A DNA stretch of 64,000 nt from NCBI GenBank assembly GCA_948896235.1, contig CAQUUC010000002.1:92272-156271 (forward strand). Direction: 5' to 3'. This DNA comes from an uncultured Clostridia bacterium. GTDB lineage: Bacteria > Bacillota > Clostridia > TANB77 > CAG-508. A program made the translations under genes and the position numbers. The notes beneath the pieces were generated by a model that was given only the letters and a program-made list of their open reading frames with translations, searched no databases and was not told the origin of the DNA. Positions 19,264 to 27,011 of this stretch are shown here, piece after piece. Position 1 is the first letter of the stretch; each line of letters starts with the position of its first letter.

Positions 19264-20229
19264 TCAAAATATTTCTTTTAGTAGTTCTTCTAATTTTTCT
19301 TTATTATTTATAGTATTAATTTTAGCTCTTATTTTGCTTGCGTCATCTATTCCTTTTATATAGCAAGCCATATGTTTTCTTAATTCTTGTATTCCTACTC
19401 TTTCTCCTTTTTCTTTTACCTCTAGTTCTATATGTTTTAGAATAGTTTGTAATTTTTCTTCATTTCTTATTTCTGGTAATTTTTCTTTAGTTTGTAAAAA
19501 GTGTATTAATCTCTTAAATATCCACGGATTCCCTATACTTGCTCTACCAATCATAATGCCATCTACTCCCGTATATTCAAACATTTTTAAAGCACTTTCT
19601 TCGTCTTGTATGTTACCATTACCTATTACTGGTATTTTTACTGCTGCTTTTACTTGTTTTATAGTTTCCAAGTCTACATCTCCACTAAAGAATTGTTGTC
19701 TTGTTCTTCCATGAATTGTAATCATACTTGCTCCAGAAGCTTCAATAATCTCTGCAGCTTCTTTTGCTACAACATTTTCTTCGTTCCAGCCTTTACGTAT
19801 TTTTACGCTAACTGGTACTTTAGAAGATTTTACTACCTCAGTCACTATTTCTTCTACCTTTTTTAAATCTAATAATAATTTACTTCCATCTCCATTTTTT
19901 ACAACTTTTGGTGCTGGACACCCCATATTTATATCAACTATATCTGCAAAACTTGATACATATTCTGCAGCTACTTTTAAAGATTCTATATCACTTCCAA
20001 ATATTTGCGCACCAATTATTCCTTTTTGTCCTTCTATTTTTAGTAGGTCTTTTGTTTTTTCATCATTATAATATATTGCTTTACTACTTGCCATTTCTGT
20101 AAATGTTATTCCTGTACCATACTTTTCACATATTATTCTAAATGGCAGGTCTGTTATACCTGCCATTGGTGCTAACATTATATTATTATCTAGTTCAACA
20201 TTTCCAATTTTTAATGGTTTTAAATACAT
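19264..20229 (-). CDS. dusB: tRNA-dihydrouridine synthase DusB
   Basis: 321 aa, full length. Flavin enzyme that reduces uridine to dihydrouridine in tRNA D-loops. Visible motifs: MLAPMAGITDLPFR at the N-terminus, MGCPAPKVVKNGDGSKLL with the catalytic Cys, ITIHGRTRQQ, and VIGNGNI with IGRASIGNPW in the FMN phosphate region. It sits between the GerS-like gene and rodA on the same strand. The 12-nt gap to rodA suggests co-transcription. Confidence 0.95.
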   Translation of the reverse strand: MYLKPLKIGNVELDNNIMLAPMAGITDLPFRIICEKYGTGITFTEMASSKAIYYNDEKTKDLLKIEGQKGIIGAQIFGSDIESLKVAAEYVSSFADIVDINMGCPAPKVVKNGDGSKLLLDLKKVEEIVTEVVKSSKVPVSVKIRKGWNEENVVAKEAAEIIEASGASMITIHGRTRQQFFSGDVDLETIKQVKAAVKIPVIGNGNIQDEESALKMFEYTGVDGIMIGRASIGNPWIFKRLIHFLQTKEKLPEIRNEEKLQTILKHIELEVKEKGERVGIQELRKHMACYIKGIDDASKIRAKINTINNKEKLEELLKEIF

Positions 20230-20241
20230 ATATTGTATCTC

Positions 20242-21353
20242 CTAATCAACAAATATTGTTTTTTGTCTTCTTCCACTTATATTTAGCAACATTCCTATAC
20301 AAATAAAATTCGTTACTAGTGAACTTCCTCCATAGCTTACAAATGGAAGCGGTACTCCTGTTATTGGTAATAATCCCATTGTCATACCTATATTTTCTAT
20401 CATATGAAACATAAATATTCCGACTATTCCCATTGCTATATATGAACCCAAATCATCTTTTGCAGTTTTTGCCACATAAATAGCTTTTGTTATTAATACT
20501 ACATATAGAATTATTACTGCTCCAGCTACAATAAATCCCATTTCTTCTCCTATAACCGAGAAAATAAAGTCTGTAGTTTTTGGATGTAAAAATCCAAGTT
20601 GCGTTTGATTTCCTTTTAATAATCCCATACCTACTAATCTTCCTGAACCTATAGCTAATTTAGATTGTATAATATTATATCCGTGATCCTCTTGGATCTA
20701 AATTTGGATTTAAGAATACATCTATTCTATTTTTTGCATGAGTTGGTAATACAAAATTATATACTAGTGGCAATGCTATAGCTATTATTAATACTGTTGC
20801 TATAATGTACTTTTTATCTAAACCTGCTACGAATAACATTAATACTGTTGCCATTAGGAAAGCTATAGCTGTTCCATAATCTGGTTGTTTTATTATTAAT
20901 AATACTGGTACCGCAACAACACTTAATATTGCTAGTAATTTTAATGGCTTATTTATCTCTTTCTTATCTCTTTTTTGTACAATTTGCATTATATATGCTA
21001 AGAATACTATTACAAATATTTTTGCAAATTCACTTGGTTGAAATTTAATTCCTTCTGTTATTTTGAACCAGCTTGTTGCTCCATTTACTACAGGCGTAAA
21101 TAAAACTGCTATTAGTAATATTATAAAAATTCCATAAAAGATTGGTGAGAATTTCGCTATTAAATCATAATCAATAAATATTACCATTATCATTATAGGA
21201 ATACTTATTATTGACCACATTACTTGTTTTTTCAATTCATCATAATTATCTTCTCCGTGTAGCTGAATATAACGATATACAACCTATTACTAATAATGCT
21301 ATTGAGCAGATTAGTATTCCCCACTCTATATTTTTTAGAATTCTCTTTCTCAC
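20242..21353 (-). CDS. rodA: Peptidoglycan glycosyltransferase RodA (SEDS family), two CGG +1 sites
   Basis: SEDS-family cell-wall polymerase, 369 aa with about ten membrane segments. The start is a GTG at 21353 (Shine-Dalgarno AAAGGAG). Codons 33 (21257-21255) and 224 (20683-20681) are zero-frame CGG; each must be read with a +1 shift. The first gives YSAT-G-EDNYDELKKQVMW. The second gives NLDPRGS-G-YNIIQSKLAIGSG, matching the conserved SEDS/RodA loop. Without the shifts there are three disconnected pieces. FVSYGGSSL near the C-terminus is a family hallmark. Its position downstream of minD-minE matches the common clostridial mre/min/rodA arrangement. Confidence 0.92.
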
Positions 21354-21393
21354 AAGTTTCTCCTTTCTAAAAAATGCTTTTATTTATATTTCC

Positions 21394-21420
21394 AAAAAGT
21401 CCCCTTGGTTTAAGGGGGCT
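21394..21420 (-). terminator. Terminator after minE
   Basis: Hairpin CCCCTT/AAGGGG around 21401-21417, followed by ACTTTTT on the minus strand. Confidence 0.65.
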
Positions 21421-21470
21421 ATTGCAATTAATTAAATTTAGTTATTATTTTTTAATTCTATTTATAAATA

Positions 21471-22061
21471 CTAATTATTTACTGTATTTTTCTTTTCTTT
21501 ATTTTCTTCTGTTTTTTCATGTATTTCAGTATTCTGTTCAGTTTCTTTTTCAATTACAGCTTCTTTATTGTCTATTTCTTGTGGCTTTTCTTCACTTTTT
21601 GTTTCATCTTTTGGTTTAGCTTCTTCTTTCTTATTTTCTTCTGTTTTTAGTTCTTCTTTAATAGCTTCTTTCTCAATATCTTCTTTTTTCTCTACTGTTA
21701 GTCCTTTTTCTTCATTTTGTACATCTTGTTTGTCCTCTTTTTGTCTTGCCATTTTATTTTTTACTTCTTCTTTTATACTTACAATTGGAATATTTGCATA
21801 TAAAGCTGGTGCTCCTGCTAGTCCATCGCCATTTGTCTTGTTTGTAAGTCTTACGTCGATTGCATTTTCATCAACATCTATATATTTCTTTATTACTTCT
21901 ATTATTTCTTGTTTCATTAGGTCTAAAAAGTCAGCTGATACATTTGCTCTGTCTTGCATTAAAACTAAATGTAGTCTTTCTTTTGCTGCATCTTTTGATT
22001 TTACTGCTTGCCCGTCTTTTTTTCCTAAATTTTTAAAAAAATTTATTATGCCTTCAAACAT
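21471..22061 (-). CDS. minE: MinE with a long charged C-terminal extension
   Basis: 196 aa; MinE is usually 85-105 aa. Residues 1-95 contain the family's anti-MinCD helix and topological-specificity domain (AKERLHLVLMQDRANVSADFLDLMKQEI, then VDENAIDVRL). Residues about 100-196 are almost all E, K, D, N and Q, low-complexity and probably disordered. MinE drives MinD ATP hydrolysis to position the division site. It lies 23 nt after minD. The tail's role is unknown. Confidence 0.9.
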   Translation of the reverse strand: MFEGIINFFKNLGKKDGQAVKSKDAAKERLHLVLMQDRANVSADFLDLMKQEIIEVIKKYIDVDENAIDVRLTNKTNGDGLAGAPALYANIPIVSIKEEVKNKMARQKEDKQDVQNEEKGLTVEKKEDIEKEAIKEELKTEENKKEEAKPKDETKSEEKPQEIDNKEAVIEKETEQNTEIHEKTEENKEKKNTVNN

Positions 22062-22084
22062 TATTTACCTTCCCCCACTTCATA

Positions 22085-22879
22085 TTATTTTATTCCAAAT
22101 AGTCTTTTTATTTTTGCTAAGAACCCCTTCTCTCTACCTGGTATTGTAACTTCTATATTTTCACCTAATATTCTTCTTGCTATTTCTAAATATGCTTTTC
22201 CTGATGGTGCTTTTCTATTTTGTACTACTGGCTCTCCTTTATTTGTTTGTGTTACAACAAATTCATCATCTGGTACAACACCTATTAATTCTATACTTAA
22301 TAAATCTACTATATCATCAACATCCATCATTTCTCCTCTTCTTACCATATTTGGTTTAATACGGTTTACTACTAATTCTGGATTTTTTATATCTGATGAT
22401 TCTAGTAATCCTATAATTCTATCTGCATCTCTTATTGCTGATATTTCTGCTGTTGTTACTACTATTGCACGGTTTGCTCCTGCAATTGCATTTTTAAAAC
22501 CTTGCTCAATTCCTGCAGGACAGTCTATCAATATATAATCAAACTCTTCCTTTAGTTTTGAAGTTAACTCTCTCATTTGTTCTTCATTTACGGCACTTTT
22601 ATCTCTTGTTTGAGCTGCTGGAAGTAAAAAAAGTTCTTGAAAACGCTTGTCTTTTATTAGGGCTTGTCTTAATTTACATTTTTCTTCAACAACGTCTACT
22701 ATATCATAAACTATTCTATTTTCTAATCCCATAACAACATCAAGATTTCTAAGTCCAATATCTGTATCGATTAATACTACTTTTTTCCCTTGCATAGCAA
22801 GTGCAGAACCTAGATTCGCAGTTGTTGTTGTTTTTCCTACTCCACCTTTTCCAGATGTTATAACGATAACTTCTCCCAT
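22085..22879 (-). CDS. minD: Septum-site-determining ATPase MinD
   Basis: 264 aa. Deviant Walker A GKGGVGKTTTTANLG, switch region VVLIDTDIGLRNLDVVMGLENR, Walker B DYILIDCPAGIEQG, and a C-terminal amphipathic membrane-targeting helix (FLAKIKRLFGIK). It recruits MinC to block polar division and is released by MinE. Shine-Dalgarno AGGAGG. The first gene of the min-rodA group inside the window; no minC is visible because rsmA and an inserted islet lie upstream. Confidence 0.96.
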   Translation of the reverse strand: MGEVIVITSGKGGVGKTTTTANLGSALAMQGKKVVLIDTDIGLRNLDVVMGLENRIVYDIVDVVEEKCKLRQALIKDKRFQELFLLPAAQTRDKSAVNEEQMRELTSKLKEEFDYILIDCPAGIEQGFKNAIAGANRAIVVTTAEISAIRDADRIIGLLESSDIKNPELVVNRIKPNMVRRGEMMDVDDIVDLLSIELIGVVPDDEFVVTQTNKGEPVVQNRKAPSGKAYLEIARRILGENIEVTIPGREKGFLAKIKRLFGIK

Positions 22880-23009
22880 ATATTTTCCTCCTAAAAAAAT
22901 ACCTTATACATTTTTTACTTACTATTTTTTAACACTTATATCTTATCTTTTTTTATATAAAAAGTCAATGAATTAGTCATAATTTTTGTAATATTTCTGT
23001 AATATAAAA

Positions 23010-23044
23010 GCATGAACAGTCTACAAGCGTAGATCTGCTCATGC
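23010..23044 (-). terminator. Terminator of the 23-kb islet gene
   Basis: Near-perfect 15-bp inverted repeat (GCATGAACAGTCTAC with GTAGATCTGCTCATGC) followed by TTTT on the minus strand. Confidence 0.8.
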
Positions 23045-23060
23045 TTTTTGCCGGTAAAAT

Positions 23061-23312
23061 CTACCGTTTAGGGGTCTTCCAGTAATAGAGGTATGCCACA
23101 TAATGCCATACAGCTTTTTTATATCCTTCGGCAACTGGTATTTTTAACGTGCCTACCTGGATATACTGTTTTTCCATCTTGGCATCAAGCCAGTTTTTGA
23201 ACTCTTCTTCCGTCATCGCAGCAAAAGAATTGTTCATTTCCTCATACAGCCGTTTTGCAACCTCCTTCGGACTGTCAAATATGTCGTTTCTTCCCAAAAA
23301 GTTATCACTCAT
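23061..23312 (-). CDS. Islet gene: 83-aa hypothetical protein
   Basis: I do not recognise this protein. It is 83 aa, acidic then aromatic: DSPKEVAKRLYEEMNNSFAAMTEEEF, then VAEGYKKAVWHYVAYLYYW. Base composition is clearly GC-richer than the flanking rsmA and minD. It has its own promoter, Shine-Dalgarno (GGAGGG) and terminator. Codons 21 and 83 are CGG in frame; both must be read as Arg to keep the frame, unlike CGG in the host genes. This suggests recent transfer from an organism with standard decoding. Confidence 0.6.
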   Translation of the reverse strand: MSDNFLGRNDIFDSPKEVAKRLYEEMNNSFAAMTEEEFKNWLDAKMEKQYIQVGTLKIPVAEGYKKAVWHYVAYLYYWKTPKR

Positions 23313-23354
23313 ATTTTTCCCTCCATAATGCTACTAGTTATTTGCAACATCTTT

Positions 23355-23383
23355 ATTATATATCATATTTACATAATTTGCAA
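23355..23383 (-). promoter_or_regulatory. Promoter of the 23-kb islet gene
   Basis: TTGCAA (23383-23378), 17-nt spacer, TATAAT (23360-23355) on the minus strand, about 40 nt before the gene. Confidence 0.6.
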
Positions 23384-23386
23384 ATT

Positions 23387-24241
23387 TTAAATTTTCTTTG
23401 CAATTTCAGCAAATTGTTCTATGCTCAAAGCTTCTCCTCTTACTCTTGTATCAATATTTAAATCCTTTAAAACTCGCTCCATTTTCTCTTTACTAATATT
23501 AAGTGCTGAATTTGAAAGTGCATTTAATAAAGTTTTTCTTCTTTGCATAAAACTTACTTTTATCAATTCAAAAAATTTCTTTTCATCTGTAACTTCAATT
23601 ACTGGTTCTTTTCTTAATGTTAGTTTTATTACTTCTGATTCTACTTCTGGTTCTGGAATAAAAGAATGATTTGGTACAGTTAATATCTCTTCTGCTTTTG
23701 CATAATAGTATACTGTATATGTAATTGCACCTCCATTTTTTCCTCCTGGAATCTCAGTTAATCTATCCGCTACTTCTTTTTGTATCATTACTGTGATACT
23801 TTCAATATCCAGTTTTTCTTCTAATAACTTCATTATTATTGGTGTTGTAATATAATAAGGAAGATTTGCTACTATTTTTACATTTTTAATTTTCTCATTT
23901 TCTTTGTTTTCTCTAATTAATTTATTTAGATCTACCTTTAACACATCTTCATTTATGATTTGAAAGTTTTTATACATAAAAAATCTATCTTTTAGAATAG
24001 ATATCATTCTATTATCTAATTCTATACATATAACTTTTCCGGCTTTTTCTAATAATTCTTTAGTTAATGTTCCAAGCCCTGGCCCTATCTCAATAACTAA
24101 ATCTTCACTAGTTAAATATGATGATTCTACTATTTCCTTTATAACATTATCATCTACCAAAAAATTTTGCCCCAGCTTTTTATTTGCTGTTATTCCATAT
24201 TTTTTCATTAAAAATTTAGTTTCTTCATATATATTACTCAA
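23387..24241 (-). CDS. rsmA: 16S rRNA dimethyladenosine transferase RsmA (KsgA)
   Basis: 284 aa. Dimethylates A1518 and A1519 of 16S rRNA. Motifs: KKLGQNFLVDDNVI, SAM-binding VIEIGPGLGTLTKELL, VICIELDNRM, and the catalytic NLPYYITTPI. The start is a TTG at 24241 with AGGAGG 8 nt upstream. It lies 12 nt after the HD-domain gene. Contains no in-frame CGG. Confidence 0.95.
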   Translation of the reverse strand: MSNIYEETKFLMKKYGITANKKLGQNFLVDDNVIKEIVESSYLTSEDLVIEIGPGLGTLTKELLEKAGKVICIELDNRMISILKDRFFMYKNFQIINEDVLKVDLNKLIRENKENEKIKNVKIVANLPYYITTPIIMKLLEEKLDIESITVMIQKEVADRLTEIPGGKNGGAITYTVYYYAKAEEILTVPNHSFIPEPEVESEVIKLTLRKEPVIEVTDEKKFFELIKVSFMQRRKTLLNALSNSALNISKEKMERVLKDLNIDTRVRGEALSIEQFAEIAKKI

Positions 24242-24253
24242 AAATTTTTCCTC

Positions 24254-25300
24254 CTAAAAACTAAAATCAAAATAAGCATATTTCTTTGTTTTAAATTTTA
24301 AATAATTTTCTATGTCTTGTTTTGCCATATTTGAAATATCTTTTATTCTCTTTACCTCATTTTTACCTTTTACTAAAGGATTAATATATCTCCTTTTTGA
24401 TTCTATACTTATACAATATTTATCTTGTACATATTCATTTCCTTCATACATTTTTGTTGCTTCTTGAAAATTTTTAAATGCTACTTCTATCTCTTTTATT
24501 CCACAGTTATTAATTTTTTCTATAATTTCCTTTTCAGAGTATGTATATAGGTCTTCTATTTGTAGTAGTCTATTTTCATTCATTTTTCTTACAGTATCTG
24601 CAATAAATTGCATTGTTAATTTATCTTTACTGTCTATCCATTTAGGCCATATTTTGCTTGCACGCTTAATAAATTCTTCTGCTATTTCTATATTTTTAAA
24701 GCCTAGTTCGTGTATTCCTTCTTCATTTGTTAAAATTTCTATATTATCATATATTTTCTTTATTATTTCTAAATCCCATACTTCTTCAAAAAATATACCA
24801 TTCATAAATGTATATTCTAATCTATCTGCAGATAATTTGGGTGTATCATTATCTGCTATTGGATATATATGATAATTCACAACTTCTTCTAACTTAATTC
24901 CATCATGTTCTAATAAATTCATAATATCTTCTGAGTTTTTTATAATATCTTCTGTTTTGGCCTCTGTTGATTCTTGGTTTGTATAATCTCCATTCATAAA
25001 GTCTATACAATGTTTGAAAGCTGGTGTCGCTATATCATGAAATAATCCTGCTAATGTTTGTTTCTTATCTTTTGTAAAATTCCATATAATTAATGCAACG
25101 CCTATACTATGCTCAAAATTTGTATAATAGAACTTATTATGATATAAATTAGTCCAATCTGTTCCACATACAATACTACTTCCTTTTATTCTTTGCATTT
25201 CGTGTGTATTAATATAGTTATATAAAAATTCTGGAAACTCTTTAGATAATATTTTATAGTATTGTTTTATTTCATCTCTTAATCCTTCAATATAGTTCAT
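24254..25300 (-). CDS. HD-domain metal-dependent phosphohydrolase
   Basis: 348 aa from the ATG at 25300 (GGAGAG 7 nt upstream; an ATG five codons earlier overlaps the Shine-Dalgarno). The HD signature is clear: H in NFEHSIGVA, HD in LAGLFHDIATPAFKH, and a downstream D in SADRLEY. Such proteins act on nucleotides or phosphorylated small molecules; the substrate cannot be told. The extended N-terminus, with GTDWTNLYHNKFYYTNFEHS, resembles dNTPase-like HD proteins. Co-directional with rsmA. Confidence 0.75.
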   Translation of the reverse strand: MNYIEGLRDEIKQYYKILSKEFPEFLYNYINTHEMQRIKGSSIVCGTDWTNLYHNKFYYTNFEHSIGVALIIWNFTKDKKQTLAGLFHDIATPAFKHCIDFMNGDYTNQESTEAKTEDIIKNSEDIMNLLEHDGIKLEEVVNYHIYPIADNDTPKLSADRLEYTFMNGIFFEEVWDLEIIKKIYDNIEILTNEEGIHELGFKNIEIAEEFIKRASKIWPKWIDSKDKLTMQFIADTVRKMNENRLLQIEDLYTYSEKEIIEKINNCGIKEIEVAFKNFQEATKMYEGNEYVQDKYCISIESKRRYINPLVKGKNEVKRIKDISNMAKQDIENYLKFKTKKYAYFDFSF

Positions 25301-25449
25301 ATATTTTCTCTCCATTTCTAATAGTTATTAATACCACATAACAATTACACTATATCTAAAATCAGCTTTAGTTTATCATACTTTTTAAGATAATTCAATC
25401 TTGATAAAATCTAAATCTCATAGGGTAGTTACATAATATGTTGCAAATA

Positions 25450-25478
25450 TTGACATTTTTATGAAAATTTTATATAAT
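25450..25478 (+). promoter_or_regulatory. Consensus promoter of the 25-kb islet gene
   Basis: Perfect TTGACA (25450-25455), 17-nt spacer, TATAAT (25473-25478), 38 nt before the start codon. Confidence 0.8.
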
Positions 25479-25515
25479 ATTTATATAACCGTAGTCTCAA
25501 GAAAGAGAGGTATTG

Positions 25516-26085
25516 ATGATGAAAGAATACGATTTTTCTGATCTACAATTTCTGCGGACGGAGCATTTACTTATCTTGGTAGATTGCAAGAACTCTGCAG
25601 TGTTCCATGTGTACTCTGTACGTAGCGCAAGATTGAGATCGCTATCTGATGAAGAACTCTGGAAGAGATGCTCATCAGTAGTCAACTCTGTGCGCGTAGT
25701 TGATGAGAAAGAGGTAGCTGGTTTGATAAAATCCTACGCTATTTCCCCGAATGGAGAATTCCATTTGTATACTTCTCATCATGTTGTCCACACCTTCAAT
25801 GTTCATACTGATGTGGACGAACTTATTTCCGAGTTGAAGAAATATGCTGAGTATCTAAAAATCAACCTATTCTTCGACGAGATACAAGTTACGCACTACA
25901 GACCAGCAGCTGACTGTTTGGCAGCAGATGAGCATTTGGCAGAAAATCCGCTGACAGAGGAGGAAAAGGTAACAATTGAAACCCTATTAGGGAAATATGG
26001 GGATTTCTTTGAGCCCTTGACAGAGGAGGAGAAGGAATACGTAATACCTTCGATGGATCATCAATGGAAGGACTTTATAATTTAA
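25516..26085 (+). CDS. Islet gene: ~189-aa hypothetical protein
   Basis: Not recognised. It is soluble, acidic and GC-richer than its neighbours, on the opposite strand to them. Start at 25516 or 25519 (AGAGAGG upstream). A repeated acidic motif, PLTEEEK, occurs twice near the C-terminus (NPLTEEEKVTIETLLGKYGDFFEPLTEEEKEY). Codon 14 is CGG in frame; a +1 shift there would stop translation within about ten codons, so the gene was built for CGG = Arg. It has its own consensus promoter and strong terminator, so it is a self-contained transcription unit inserted between two host genes. Confidence 0.6.
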   Translation: MMKEYDFSDLQFLRTEHLLILVDCKNSAVFHVYSVRSARLRSLSDEELWKRCSSVVNSVRVVDEKEVAGLIKSYAISPNGEFHLYTSHHVVHTFNVHTDVDELISELKKYAEYLKINLFFDEIQVTHYRPAADCLAADEHLAENPLTEEEKVTIETLLGKYGDFFEPLTEEEKEYVIPSMDHQWKDFII

Positions 26086-26096
26086 CCTTCCAGCTG

Positions 26097-26134
26097 CTGT
26101 GGACCAACTAAAAAAGGTTGGTCCACAGTTTTTT
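26097..26134 (+). terminator. Strong terminator of the 25-kb islet gene
   Basis: Perfect 12-bp inverted repeat (CTGTGGACCAAC with GTTGGTCCACAG), 8-nt loop, followed by six T. Confidence 0.9.
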
Positions 26135-26139
26135 ATAAT

Positions 26140-26440
26140 AATTCTACTAAATTTACAATACTTTTATAAACATTTATAAGTTTTTTGTTCTAATTTATTT
26201 ATATTACAACAGAAATAAATAGTATAGCAAATCTTTTGCTAACACAATTTATATTCTAATTTATTTATATTACAACAATAATTGATGTAATGGCAAAAGC
26301 ATTATATGTAGAATTTACATTCTACTATATCTTTTGTAGTATCTCTTGTCAATATTTTATAAATAAAATATAATTTACATTGGATTATACATAATATTTA
26401 ATTTATTAGATTTTAACTTGTATACCTGTTTTTTATATAA
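26140..26440. repeat. Gene-less AT-rich region with a 24-bp direct repeat and small hairpins
   Basis: No credible gene in about 300 bp. A 24-bp sequence beginning TTCTAATTTATTTATATTAC occurs exactly at 26188-26211 and 26254-26277. Between and after the copies are short stems: TAGCAAA/TTTGCTA and GTAGAAT/ATTCTAC. This could be a small structured RNA or the remnant of a mobile element. There are only two copies, so it is not a CRISPR array. Confidence 0.5.
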
Positions 26441-26441
26441 T

Positions 26442-26957
26442 TTACTTTAATTCCTTTTTCACTTCTTTATAATTAGGCATATAAGTTTTAACCAATTCCC
26501 AAAAATCTTTAGAATGGTTCATATGTTTTATATGACAAAGTTCATGTAAAATCACATATCTTATTGCCTCTTTGCTATATTTAATTAATTTTAAATTTAT
26601 TGTTATGTTTTTATTGGATGAACAACTTCCCCAAGCATATTTTATTTCTCTAATTCTTATTTTGTTTGGTTTTATTCCTGTTTCATATATTAGTTCTTTT
26701 GTTGTTTTTTCTACTATTTTTATAAATTCTTCTTTTGTATATAGGTCTGATTTTTCATTTTCTATTTCTTGTGTTTTTAATTTTTTGTATATCCAATTGA
26801 CTTTTTTTATTAAGAGTTTTTCTATTTCTTCTTTGGCAATATATTTAGGTGCAGTTATAATAACTGCACCATTTTTAATACTTATATAAACATTTTTTAT
26901 GTTTTTTCTTATTATACTATACTGTATTTCTTCACTTTTATATTGTATTTTTTCCAT
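26442..26957 (-). CDS. DUF45/YgjP-type zinc metallopeptidase
   Basis: 171 aa from the ATG at 26957; an upstream TTG would run into a hairpin and lacks support. C-terminal HELCHIKHMNHSKDFW carries HExxH plus a third His, the YgjP/SprT-like DUF45 pattern. WGSCSSNKNITIN is also typical. YgjP-family proteins are poorly characterised predicted peptidases. Downstream of carB on the same strand. Confidence 0.88.
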   Translation of the reverse strand: MEKIQYKSEEIQYSIIRKNIKNVYISIKNGAVIITAPKYIAKEEIEKLLIKKVNWIYKKLKTQEIENEKSDLYTKEEFIKIVEKTTKELIYETGIKPNKIRIREIKYAWGSCSSNKNITINLKLIKYSKEAIRYVILHELCHIKHMNHSKDFWELVKTYMPNYKEVKKELK

Positions 26958-26978
26958 ATTATATTTCCTATTTATAAG

Positions 26979-27009
26979 GTTGTCAAAAATCCCCGTCCCT
27001 ATTGACAAC
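26979..27009 (-). repeat. Inverted repeat around the carB 3' end
   Basis: GTTGTCAA (26979-26986) and TTGACAAC (27002-27009) enclose a G/C-rich loop (TAGGGACGGGGAT on the minus strand) just after the carB stop. It could be a terminator-like or REP-like element; the 3' T-run is interrupted. Confidence 0.5.
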
Positions 27010-27011
27010 TT

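Noticed and set aside
22990..26136. GC-rich islets are contaminant contigs joined by misassembly
   Set aside because: They are short, lie neatly between genes with complete regulatory signals, and several occur at different loci; kept as an alternative to test by read coverage.
26188..26277. Mini CRISPR array
   Set aside because: Only two repeats, an AT-rich spacer and no cas genes nearby.
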